Of a DNA stretch of 10,135 nt, positions 1-7,172 are shown piece after piece; within the stretch, counting starts at the first letter, position 1, and each line of letters opens with the position of its first letter. Both the position numbers and the translations under genes were made by a program. The stretch spans positions 1-10,135 of the forward strand of contig SLMC01000138.1 of NCBI GenBank assembly GCA_007133745.1, in the 5' to 3' direction. Origin of the DNA: Kiritimatiellia bacterium (GTDB lineage Bacteria > Verrucomicrobiota > Kiritimatiellia > UBA8416 > SLMC01). The notes under the pieces are model-generated. The model searched no databases and was not told where the DNA came from. It saw only the letters and a program-made list of their open reading frames with translations.

Positions 1-1235
1 TGATCGATATCCTCCAGAATATCGTCAACATGTTCGATGCCGATGGAAAAGCGGACCAGATCGTCCGTCACCCCCATGGCTTTTCGTTCCTCCTCGTTGG
101 CGTCTCGACAGAACGTCGATGCCGGGTGTACCACCAGCGTCTTGGCGTCACCCAGATTCACCAGGTTCTGCGCATGGTTCAAAGCGTTAATGAATTTGAA
201 GCATCTCTCCTTGGCGCCCAGTCTCAGTGTCAGGAGAGCCCCGTACTGCCGCCCGAACTGTCGGGTGGCCGTGGCATGGTCCGGATGATTGTCCAGTCCG
301 GGGTATCGTACGTCCTGAATCCTTTCATCCCGGGCAATCGTCTCCGCAACCCGCAGGGCATTGGAGCAGTGTCGCTCCATCCGCACCGCCAGGGACTCGA
401 TGCCGATAGACATCAGAAACGCGCTGAACGGAGAAAAGCAGCCTCCCAGGTCGCGATGGAACCGGTTCCGCAGGCTGGCGACGAACGCGAATTGGCGGAC
501 CCGGTCGTAATACGGCCTGAGATGGCCGTACCTCGGGCTAGACCAGTCGAAAGCGCCGCAATCAACGATTATACCGCCGACCGCATTGCCGTGACCGTTG
601 ATATACTTGGAGGTAGAATGGATCACAATGTCCGCCCCAAGCTCCTTCGGCCTGCACAGGACGGGCGTTGTCACCGTGTTGTCAACCACGAGAACAATCC
701 CATGCTCCTTGGCCACGGCGGCAATCGCCGGAATATTCGGGACGTCCAGCTTGGGATTCCCCATCGTTTCGACGAATATCAATTTCGTCCGCTCGTTGAC
801 GGCTTTGCGGTACGACTCCACGTCGGTTGTCTCGACAAAGCGAGTTCTGATGCCGTACCGATCCAGCGTGTGAGCGAACAGCGAGTATGTTCCGCCGAAG
901 ATGCTGTTTCCGGAGACGATTTCATCGCCTGCGCCCGCCAGCGCAAGCGCCGTCGTACTGATGGCCGCCATGCCGGAGGCGCAGGAGAGCGACGCGAGGC
1001 TGTTCTCCAAAACGGTCATTCGCCGTTCGAACCGGTCCAGCGTCGGATTATTGATGCGGGTGTACACAAAACCGGCATCCCGGCCGGCAAAAACGGCTTC
1101 CAGTTCTTCCGCCGATTTGTATGCGAACGACGTGCTCTGGAAGACAGGCAGCGCCGTAGCGCCCGTTGTCTCTTCCGGCGCGTATCCGCCGTGCAACAGT
1201 TTCGTATCCATGTGCATGCCAGCCGCCTCGCTCAT
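1..1235 (-). CDS. metY: O-acetylhomoserine sulfhydrylase (Cys/Met-metabolism PLP enzyme), 3' end cut by window edge
   Basis: My translation of the minus strand gives 411 codons with no stop before base 1. The family is the PLP-dependent Cys/Met metabolism class. The N-terminus DTKLLHGGYAPEE, the Asp185 motif VVDNT, the Schiff-base lysine K210 in HSTSKYINGHG and the RDLGGCFSPFSAFL segment (about 261-274) fit O-acetylhomoserine sulfhydrylases better than cystathionine gamma-synthases. The enzyme makes homocysteine from O-acetylhomoserine and sulfide in the cytoplasm. Family members are about 420-430 residues, so only some 15-20 are missing. The ATG at 1235 overlaps the cysH stop as ATGA. A second ATG at 1217 sits 5 nt after GAGGCGG (1229-1223) and gives a more typical N-terminus, so it may be the true start. 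It is the last visible gene of the regulator-cysH operon. Cystathionine gamma-synthase or methionine gamma-lyase activity cannot be excluded from sequence. Confidence 0.9.
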   Translation of the reverse strand, partial: MSEAAGMHMDTKLLHGGYAPEETTGATALPVFQSTSFAYKSAEELEAVFAGRDAGFVYTRINNPTLDRFERRMTVLENSLASLSCASGMAAISTTALALAGAGDEIVSGNSIFGGTYSLFAHTLDRYGIRTRFVETTDVESYRKAVNERTKLIFVETMGNPKLDVPNIPAIAAVAKEHGIVLVVDNTVTTPVLCRPKELGADIVIHSTSKYINGHGNAVGGIIVDCGAFDWSSPRYGHLRPYYDRVRQFAFVASLRNRFHRDLGGCFSPFSAFLMSIGIESLAVRMERHCSNALRVAETIARDERIQDVRYPGLDNHPDHATATRQFGRQYGALLTLRLGAKERCFKFINALNHAQNLVNLGDAKTLVVHPASTFCRDANEEERKAMGVTDDLVRFSIGIEHVDDILEDID

Positions 1236-1942
1236 ATCTGCCAGTTTCTCACGTGCAATCCGCACTCCTTGTGTTCCGGTTGTTCCCACCACCATCGGCC
1301 CGCTCTTGTATCCTCTCCCGGGCCCACCGGCCGCGTGCAGCACGCGCAGCCGATCGAGGCATACCCCTTCTCGAAAAGCGTGTTGTACGGCAGCCTGTGT
1401 TCCTTGACGTATGCCCTGATCCGGTCGTAGGTCCAGTCCGAGAGGGGATTGATCTTCACGATACCCCCGTGGGCTTCGTCGATCTCTATCTTGTCGGCGT
1501 CGGCTCGCGTCGCGGTCTGTTCCCGCCTGACCCCGGTTATCCATGCGTCCAACTCGGAAAGCGCACGGGTCAGCGGTTCCACCTTGCGGATCGCGCAACA
1601 CTCGCGACGGGCCGTCAGGCTTTCTCGAAACGAGAGGGGCCCGCTCTTGCGCATCATCTCCTGTACCGCCTCGTGACGCGGAAAGAACCACTCGATCCTG
1701 ATCCCGAAATGCCGCTCGATATCGCGGGCGCATTCGTAGGTGTCTTCCGGCAACCTGCCCGTGTCTATGGAGAACACCCGCGCGTCCGGCCTGATCTTGA
1801 GCGCCATATCAATGAGCACGGCATGCTGAAAACTGCACGCGATGGCGATCCTCGGATGGTATGTGTCCAGAGCCCATCGGAGAACATCCTCCGCCTGGCC
1901 GTTCCCGTCGTATCCGAATTCGCCGTATGAAATCTCGCTCAT
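1232..1942 (-). CDS. cysH: Phosphoadenylyl/adenylyl-sulfate reductase, iron-sulfur type
   Basis: This 236-residue protein reduces activated sulfate (APS or PAPS) to sulfite with thioredoxin or a similar donor. The PP-loop-like nucleotide segment is CSFQHAVL (36-43), followed by FSIDTGRLPEDTYE (57-70). The cysteine pairs C115-C116 (RRECCAIRK) and C199-x-x-C202 (GCACCTRP) are the four [4Fe-4S] ligands of the APS-reductase type. The C-terminal catalytic cysteine is C227 in KECGLH. Enzymes with the iron-sulfur cluster usually prefer APS, so APS reductase is the likelier activity. The length is normal. A GGAGG at 1957-1953 lies 10 nt before the ATG. It lies 42 nt after the Rrf2 gene and overlaps the next gene by ATGA, so the three are probably co-transcribed. 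Its product, sulfite, is the substrate of siroheme-dependent sulfite reductase. Confidence 0.95.
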   Translation of the reverse strand: MSEISYGEFGYDGNGQAEDVLRWALDTYHPRIAIACSFQHAVLIDMALKIRPDARVFSIDTGRLPEDTYECARDIERHFGIRIEWFFPRHEAVQEMMRKSGPLSFRESLTARRECCAIRKVEPLTRALSELDAWITGVRREQTATRADADKIEIDEAHGGIVKINPLSDWTYDRIRAYVKEHRLPYNTLFEKGYASIGCACCTRPVGPGEDTRAGRWWWEQPEHKECGLHVRNWQI

Positions 1943-1984
1943 CCGCCTTGTGCCTCCATCTGTGTCACGACCATCATGACAGGA

Positions 1985-2425
1985 TCAAATGGCATAATCC
2001 GTTCCATCCCTGTTGGCCATCGCCGTGACTTGATCGCAAATATCATGAATAGTGATCGCTTCCAATTCCGCATTGAGCCGTTCCGTGATCCGACCCCACA
2101 TATCGGCAACCACGGCCCGCTCCAGGGTCCGGTTTTGCGATGAAGGATGCTCCGGCAGGGCGGCAAGCGCGGGATCCGTCAATTGCACTATCGACATCAC
2201 CGTCAGTTGCTCGGGGTTCCTTGCCAGCATGTACCCTCCATCCAAACCTCTCTTGCTTCTCACTATGCCTGCCACCTTGAGCATGTTCAAAATTTGCGCC
2301 ATATAGTCACGGGAAATGTCGAGCCGTTCCGCCATCACGCTCGTCCGAATAACCCCTTCATTGCCGTGTACGGCCAAATCAAGCACCGTTCGCAGAGCGC
2401 AATCTGTCTTGGAAGATAGTTTCAT
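1985..2425 (-). CDS. Rrf2-family transcriptional regulator, CymR-like by context
   Basis: This 146-residue protein has the Rrf2 winged-helix layout. The N-terminal helix is MKLSSKTDCALRTVLDLA, the helix-turn-helix is at about 27-52 (SVMAERLDISRDYMAQILN) and the wing is SKRGLDGGYMLARNP (57-71). A long helical dimerisation region follows (about 100-135). It has only two cysteines, C9 and C130, and lacks the three-cysteine cluster site of IscR and NsrR, so a cluster-free CymR-like protein is more likely. CymR represses sulfur genes through its partner CysK; whether that applies here is inference. It is the first gene of the sulfur operon and faces the siroheme operon across a 55-bp gap with a palindrome, which suggests autoregulation and control of both operons. 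No Shine-Dalgarno motif is visible before the ATG. Confidence 0.9.
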   Translation of the reverse strand: MKLSSKTDCALRTVLDLAVHGNEGVIRTSVMAERLDISRDYMAQILNMLKVAGIVRSKRGLDGGYMLARNPEQLTVMSIVQLTDPALAALPEHPSSQNRTLERAVVADMWGRITERLNAELEAITIHDICDQVTAMANRDGTDYAI

Positions 2426-2440
2426 TTTATATACACTATT

Positions 2441-2463
2441 ATCTTGATAGGAATACTCAAGAT
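2441..2463. promoter_or_regulatory. Candidate Rrf2 operator: 7-bp perfect inverted repeat
   Basis: The arms ATCTTGA (2441-2447) and TCAAGAT (2457-2463) are perfect complements separated by 9 bp, so equivalent positions are 16 bp apart. The site lies in the only intergenic gap between the divergent operons and covers the minus-strand -10 and a possible plus-strand -35 (TTGATA, 2444-2449). Rrf2 proteins bind AT-rich palindromes of 20-30 bp. Assigning this site to the neighbouring Rrf2 protein is inference. Confidence 0.6.
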
Positions 2464-2471
2464 ATGATATT
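2444..2471 (+). promoter_or_regulatory. Possible promoter for the siroheme operon
   Basis: TTGATA (2444-2449, 5 of 6 consensus), a 16-bp spacer and GATATT (2466-2471, 4 of 6) form a moderate sigma-70 match. An alternative -10, TATGAT (2463-2468), has no good -35 at the right distance. Either would start the transcript around 2475-2478, only a few bases before the ATG at 2481. The mRNA would then be leaderless or use a later start codon. Confidence 0.4.
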
Positions 2472-2487
2472 TGATCTCTTATGTCAA
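2459..2487 (-). promoter_or_regulatory. Sigma-70-like promoter for the Rrf2-cysH-metY operon
   Basis: On the minus strand a perfect -35 TTGACA (2487-2482) is followed by a 17-bp spacer and a -10 TATCTT (2464-2459, 4 of 6 consensus). Transcription would start near 2452, leaving a leader of about 27 nt before the ATG at 2425. The -10 overlaps the right arm of the palindrome, so a bound regulator would block this promoter. The -35 lies inside the annotated start of the divergent sirC-hemA gene. Confidence 0.65.
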
Positions 2488-4022
2488 CAGTGGAAAAGAA
2501 AAAAAAGAGAAAAAAGAGCGAGGTCGCCGGGAATCAGGTCGGCATCGAGAGGGCCGTGCTGCCTTTGTCTCTGCTGGCTCACGGAAAAGCGATTCTAATT
2601 GTCGGCGGCGGCAAGGTTGCCGCTCGCAAGGCGCGCACCGCCCTCGACGCAGGCGGCCGCGTGACAGTCGTCAGCCCGATCCTGTCGGATGACCTCCGGG
2701 AACTTGTCCGTGAGAAGCGGGTCATCTGGAAACAGGCGTCATTCAAGGAAGCCGATGTACGGGGGGCGTCGTTGGTTTTTGCCGCAACCGACGATCCGGC
2801 AGTCAATCGCCAGGTCGTTGAGTCGTCCCGGAAAGCGGGCGCGATGTGCTGCGCCGTTGACGGCAACTGGCCATACGGAGATTTCGTAAGCCCGGCGACT
2901 TACAGGCGGGACGGCATGGTCGTGTCGGTGACAAGCGGAGGACGATCTTGCCGTCGCTCTCGCATTCTCAGGGATGCGTTGGCTCGTCATCTCGACGATC
3001 TCGACAACGCCGAGCCCTTCATCATGGGCACGAGCCACGAGCAGGTCCCGCTTGACGTATTGGAGAGATATAGTCTCTCCAAATCAGCAAGAGAAGGCCT
3101 GGGCGAAATGCTGCGACAAGTTCGCGGGGTGCATGAATTCCTTTTCCTTCAAACATGCAATCGCATCGAACTGTGGGCCATTGGAACGGGCGACGACCCC
3201 ACGACGTCCCTGATTGCCCGTCTCTTGAACATGGACCGGCTGGAGCAAGGTCAGTGCTACATAAAGAGAGGATTCGATGCCTTTGCTCATAGCTCGCGGG
3301 TCATGGCCGGAATCCATTCTCAAACACCGGGCGAGAATCATATTGTGGCCCAGGCAAAGGATGCGCTCCTGCAGGCGGATCAGGCGGCATGGGCGGGAGG
3401 CGTCATTAAGGAGTGGGTCTCCGGCGCTCTGCACGTATCCAAGGAAATACGCGGCGCCACCGGCGGCCATCTCGGCGCGGAGCAAATCGAGGATACCTGC
3501 ATCCGTTTTATGGATGGCGAACGCAAGCGCTATGCCGGTGGACGTGTGTTGCTTCTCGGATCCGGCATGCTGGGCAGCGCTATTGCGGCGCGCCTGGTCG
3601 AATCAGGATGGTCGTTCGACTGGTGCTACCGCTCCGTTCCTCCCGAGATCCCTGGGAAAGACGGCGTGCGGGTTGCGCTATACAGGTTCGACCAATTGTC
3701 GGAACGCCTCAAGAACGCGTCGATCATCATCTGCGCGACATCTTCCGACACGTACATTCTTCGGCACGAACACGCGGCGCTGATTCGGCGAACCGCTCCG
3801 GTTGCCGTTCTCGACTTCGGCGTACCCCGGAATGTCGATCCCCGCGTCATAACGGCTGCGTCGAACGTGCAGCTTATCACTGTCGAGGGTTTGAAGCGGT
3901 GGCGTAGGGAAAATGAAATCGACATGCCGCAGGTTTTGGCTCGCGCGCGGGCCGTAACAGAACAACATCGGGATATATATGAAAGACTTGCCCATAGTCT
4001 TAAGAATCGGTTCACGCCGTAG
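2481..4022 (+). CDS. hemA: Fusion: precorrin-2 dehydrogenase/sirohydrochlorin ferrochelatase (SirC/Met8) + glutamyl-tRNA reductase (HemA)
   Basis: This is a 513-residue bifunctional protein. Residues about 27-172 are the SirC/Met8 domain: NAD site VGGGKVAARKA (41-51), candidate catalytic D127 (CAVDGNWPYGDF) and VTSGGRS (150-156). It oxidises precorrin-2 to sirohydrochlorin and may insert iron. Residues about 180-513 are glutamyl-tRNA reductase: GTSHEQVP (183-190), nucleophile C226 in LQTCNRIE, NADPH loop LLLGSGMLG (357-365) and LDFGVPRNVDP (444-454). After ITVEGL (466-471) only about 42 residues remain, against well over 100 in E. coli HemA, so most of the C-terminal dimerisation domain is absent. 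The lysine-rich first 25 residues are atypical. No Shine-Dalgarno precedes ATG 2481, and a GTG at 2556 (V26, AVLPLSLLAHGK) would give a near-canonical SirC N-terminus. Its 3' end overlaps the next gene by 44 bp. Confidence 0.92.
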   Translation: MSTVEKKKKRKKSEVAGNQVGIERAVLPLSLLAHGKAILIVGGGKVAARKARTALDAGGRVTVVSPILSDDLRELVREKRVIWKQASFKEADVRGASLVFAATDDPAVNRQVVESSRKAGAMCCAVDGNWPYGDFVSPATYRRDGMVVSVTSGGRSCRRSRILRDALARHLDDLDNAEPFIMGTSHEQVPLDVLERYSLSKSAREGLGEMLRQVRGVHEFLFLQTCNRIELWAIGTGDDPTTSLIARLLNMDRLEQGQCYIKRGFDAFAHSSRVMAGIHSQTPGENHIVAQAKDALLQADQAAWAGGVIKEWVSGALHVSKEIRGATGGHLGAEQIEDTCIRFMDGERKRYAGGRVLLLGSGMLGSAIAARLVESGWSFDWCYRSVPPEIPGKDGVRVALYRFDQLSERLKNASIIICATSSDTYILRHEHAALIRRTAPVAVLDFGVPRNVDPRVITAASNVQLITVEGLKRWRRENEIDMPQVLARARAVTEQHRDIYERLAHSLKNRFTP

Positions 4023-6171
4023 CCGGCTGGCTCTCGTTCAGGCTCGGGAAGCCGTTTCCGAGATCGCGCGCTGGCTGCCGACAGTATCTGCCGAAGTTGT
4101 GCCCATGTCTTCGCCGGGCGACCGCGATCGACAGGCCGATCTCCAAACCTGTCCGCCGGATTTTTTCACGCGCGATCTTGATCAAGCTGTACTGGACGGG
4201 ACGGTGGACTGCGCGATCCACAGCGCGAAGGATCTGCCTGACCCGGTCGCCGAAGGGCTGGACTGGTTCTGGACGCCCGGCGGCTCGGATCCGCGGGATG
4301 CGCTCGTTTTGCCGACCGGCATGGCTTCGGACATGGCGCCCCGTCCTCTGCGAGTTGGCGTCAGCAGCGCCAGGCGAACAATCTACGTCCGCCAACGCTT
4401 CCCGCAGGCGACAATCCTTCCCGTACGCGGAAACATCGAGGATCGGCTGCGGCAACTGGACGAAGGAGCCTTCGACGCCATCATCATGGCGGGCGCCGCC
4501 TTGTTGCGGCTCGGTCTTCCCGGCAGAATTACGGAATGGATTCCCTTGCAACAACTGCCGTCGCCAGACGGCCAGGGCCGTCTGGCGATGACGTTTCGGA
4601 CTCATGACCCGATCATGTCCCGCTTGCGCAGTCTGTTCGTCAGGCCGGTGGTATTCGTCGGCGCCGGTCCAGGGGGGGCGGGCCTGTGCACGGTGGCCGG
4701 AAAACAGGAGTTGGAACATGGCGACGTATGCCTGCACGATGCGCTTGTTCATGCGGACATCCTGGAATGGCTGCCCAAAGAGGCAAGAAGAATCTTTGTC
4801 GGCAAGCGGGGCGGCAGAGAGAGCGTCGGCCAGAAAGACATATGCGCGCTTCTTGCCCGGTACTGCCGCCGCGGATTGCGGGTCGTTCGACTCAAAGGCG
4901 GCGACCCCGGCATCTTCGGTCGCTTGGCCGAAGAGATCGAAACTCTCGACAATCTGCGCCTGCCTCATCGGGTCGTTCCGGGCATTAGCAGTCTTTGCTC
5001 GGCTACAACCGGAACGGGCCTGCTCCAGACCAGACGTGGCCTGGCTCGCGGGTTCTCGGCGCTGACGCCTCGCAAGGCCGGAGGCGGACTCGCCCCCATA
5101 GACTCCGAGGCCCGATCGAGACTGCCGCTGGCCTTGTTCATGGCCCGATCGGCCCTGCCCGAAACCGTCGCCGATCTGCTGCGCAACGGACAGCGTCCCC
5201 ATACGTGCGCCAGCCTCGTCTTCAACAGCGGATGCGACGATGAATGGATTGTTGCGGGCCATCTTGACGACATTCTGCAGAAGTGGGCGAATGCCCGTGC
5301 GCAACGGGAAGAACTTGCGGAGAGCCCCGCCCTGTTTCTTGTGGGCGACATGGCATCCGATCGCTTCATCTACAGGCAATGGGGAGCATTCCAAGGCGCC
5401 CGAATACTTCTGACATGCAGTTCCGTCCTTTTGGAACGCGCAGCCCGATCCGTTCTCTCCTTCGGTGGCCGCCCGGTTTTGCGTCCAATGATCCGGCTGA
5501 CACCCGAAGATTCCGCGGTTGAGATCATGGCTGACCTTGCCGCGTACGATTGGATTGTGCTGACTTCGCCATCCGCTGTGGACAGTCTCATCGCTCTCAT
5601 GGACAAGATCGGGCAGGACGCCAGAACCCTGCCCCGCATTCTCGTCGGCGGCCCTATGACAGCGGCTCGTATCAGAGACCATCGCATCATACCCGATGCT
5701 GCTCCGGAATCCGAATATGGCGTTGCGGTTCTCCAGAAGCTCGTCGCGAAAGCCCTGCCTCCCGGCAGCCGGGTTGTTCGCTTCCGTTCGGACCGGGCGG
5801 ATCAGAGCCTGACAAAGACATTGCGGGGCCTCGGACATCACGTTCAGGACTGCGTGCTCTATCGAAACGAGGCGATCAAGTACGCGCGGCAACCCCGGTT
5901 TGATGCCGCATTCTTCGCGAGCGCGTCGGCGGTGACTTCGGCGGCGGGGAATTGGGGAATGGATGCGTTCACCGACAAGGACGTTGCCGTCATTGGCGAG
6001 CCAACGGCGCGGGCGTTGCGCCGCAACGGAGTGACGCCCGCGATCATGGCCGCGCAATCGACAGTCGAAAACACGATCGCCATGTTGGCGGGGATGTACG
6101 CGCAAAAGGCTATGGCGTCAGCTCGCGCCAGCATGAAAACATCGGAACCCGTATCGGAGACGAAACAATGA
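3979..6171 (+). CDS. hemC/cobA/hemD: Triple fusion: porphobilinogen deaminase (HemC, lacking domain 3) + uroporphyrinogen-III methyltransferase (CobA) + uroporphyrinogen-III synthase (HemD)
   Basis: This 730-residue protein has three parts. Residues 1-220 are HemC domains 1-2: LRIGSRRS (8-15), HSAKDLP with catalytic D85 (81-87), SSARR (129-133), RGNIEDRL (150-157) and DGQG (197-200). The GGKG loop is replaced by CPPD (58-61). Domain 3, with the cofactor cysteine (E. coli C242), is missing. Residues about 223-465 are the SAM-dependent uroporphyrinogen-III methyltransferase: VGAGPGGAGL (227-236), GKRGGRESVGQ (275-285), VVRLKGGDPGIFGR (302-315) and VVPGISS (332-338). Residues about 472-705 are HemD: ARILLTCSS, VLTSPSAV (527-534), ASASAV (647-652) and VIGEPTARAL (671-680). 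Together these would take porphobilinogen to precorrin-2. GGGA (3970-3973) lies 5 nt before the ATG. The stop overlaps hemB by ATGA. Function of the HemC part is the least certain. Confidence 0.92.
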   Translation: MKDLPIVLRIGSRRSRLALVQAREAVSEIARWLPTVSAEVVPMSSPGDRDRQADLQTCPPDFFTRDLDQAVLDGTVDCAIHSAKDLPDPVAEGLDWFWTPGGSDPRDALVLPTGMASDMAPRPLRVGVSSARRTIYVRQRFPQATILPVRGNIEDRLRQLDEGAFDAIIMAGAALLRLGLPGRITEWIPLQQLPSPDGQGRLAMTFRTHDPIMSRLRSLFVRPVVFVGAGPGGAGLCTVAGKQELEHGDVCLHDALVHADILEWLPKEARRIFVGKRGGRESVGQKDICALLARYCRRGLRVVRLKGGDPGIFGRLAEEIETLDNLRLPHRVVPGISSLCSATTGTGLLQTRRGLARGFSALTPRKAGGGLAPIDSEARSRLPLALFMARSALPETVADLLRNGQRPHTCASLVFNSGCDDEWIVAGHLDDILQKWANARAQREELAESPALFLVGDMASDRFIYRQWGAFQGARILLTCSSVLLERAARSVLSFGGRPVLRPMIRLTPEDSAVEIMADLAAYDWIVLTSPSAVDSLIALMDKIGQDARTLPRILVGGPMTAARIRDHRIIPDAAPESEYGVAVLQKLVAKALPPGSRVVRFRSDRADQSLTKTLRGLGHHVQDCVLYRNEAIKYARQPRFDAAFFASASAVTSAAGNWGMDAFTDKDVAVIGEPTARALRRNGVTPAIMAAQSTVENTIAMLAGMYAQKAMASARASMKTSEPVSETKQ

Positions 6172-7172
6172 CTGAAACACCCATGGCTTCATTCCCCGCA
6201 ACAAGGTTACGGAGACTTCGGCGCACGCCTGCTCTGCGGCGTCTCTTCGATGCGCCGTTGCCAGGTCCGGAAAAGTTTATCTGGCCCGTATTTGTCAAGG
6301 AAGGTTCCGGCGTGCGGGAACCGATTCAGGCCATGCCCAAGCAGTGTCGCATGTCGCCGGATATCCTGGTTGAAGCGCTGAACCCGATCGTCGAGTCGGG
6401 GATTGGCGGCATTCTGATTTTCGGGCTCACGTCCGAGCGCGAGAAAGATCATGAGGGCAGCGCGGCGTACCGGGAGGATGGGATCGTGCAGACGGCCGTT
6501 CGGAAGGTCAAGCATGCCTATCCGGGCATGGTGGTCTGCACGGACGTGTGCCTGTGCGCGTATACCGATCACGGACACTGCGGCCCACGCGACGCCACGG
6601 GCGATGTGGAAAACGATGCGGCCAATACAACGCTGGCACGGGTCGCGGTTTCCCATGCCGCGGCGGGCGCGGACATTGTCGCGCCGAGCGCCATGATGGA
6701 TGGCCAGGTCGCCTCGATCCGTAAGGCATTGGATACCGCCGCTTTCGAGAAGACGATTATGATGAGCTATTCCACCAAGTTTGCTTCGAGCATGTACGGA
6801 CCCTTTCGCGAAGCGGAACAGTCGGCTCCGCAACAGGGCGACCGCAAGGGCTATCAGGCCTCGTATGCCGACGCGCGCACGGCCATCAGGAAATCCATTC
6901 TGGACGAGGCCGAAGGGGCGGACATTCTGATGGTTAAGCCCGCGCTCTTCTATCTGGACATCATCACCCGGCTTCGTGACGAGACCAAGCTTCCAATCGC
7001 CGCTTACAACGTCAGCGGGGAATACGCCATGCTGCATGCCGCAGCGGAACGCGGATGGGCGGATCTGAAGCCGGTTGTCAGAGAGTCCACGCTGGCCATC
7101 GCCCGGGCCGGGGCGGACATCATTATCTCCTACTGGGCAAACCAATACCGGGAGGTGTTCGCGGATGACTGA
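6168..7172 (+). CDS. hemB: Delta-aminolevulinic acid dehydratase (porphobilinogen synthase)
   Basis: HemB condenses two 5-aminolevulinate molecules to porphobilinogen, the substrate of the preceding HemC part. The 334-residue product has the normal length. The zinc-site cysteines C128, C130 and C138 lie in DVCLCAYTDHGHCG, marking the zinc-dependent type. The two active-site lysines are K204 (SYSTKFASSMYGPFRE) and K257 (MVKPALFYLD). The N-terminal RLRRLRRTPALRRL segment (13-26) and FVKEG (42-46) are typical of the family. I chose the ATG at 6168, which overlaps the upstream stop as ATGA and has GGAGA at 6156-6160, 7 nt away. The open frame extends further upstream, but that stretch lies in the hemD region in another frame. 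The 3' end overlaps hemL by 8 bp. No sequence anomaly is visible. Confidence 0.97.
   Translation: MTETPMASFPATRLRRLRRTPALRRLFDAPLPGPEKFIWPVFVKEGSGVREPIQAMPKQCRMSPDILVEALNPIVESGIGGILIFGLTSEREKDHEGSAAYREDGIVQTAVRKVKHAYPGMVVCTDVCLCAYTDHGHCGPRDATGDVENDAANTTLARVAVSHAAAGADIVAPSAMMDGQVASIRKALDTAAFEKTIMMSYSTKFASSMYGPFREAEQSAPQQGDRKGYQASYADARTAIRKSILDEAEGADILMVKPALFYLDIITRLRDETKLPIAAYNVSGEYAMLHAAAERGWADLKPVVRESTLAIARAGADIIISYWANQYREVFADD

Noticed and set aside
30..1430. 466-codon plus-strand open frame opposite metY and cysH
   Set aside because: It is antisense to two well-conserved genes with clear motifs, has no domain, and long antisense frames are expected in GC-rich coding DNA.
1939..2166. 75-codon minus-strand frame that overlaps the cysH start as ATGA
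   Set aside because: It lies out of frame inside the Rrf2 gene, whose product is clearly conserved. The overlap is coincidental.
1985..2425. Assignment of the Rrf2 protein as IscR or NsrR
   Set aside because: The clustered cysteines that bind the iron-sulfur cluster in those proteins are absent; only C9 and C130 are present.
4012..6105. 697-codon minus-strand open frame opposite hemC-cobA-hemD
   Set aside because: It is unusually long but fully antisense to a gene with three recognisable domains. Its predicted protein is low-complexity in Arg, Gln and Gly with no family signal.
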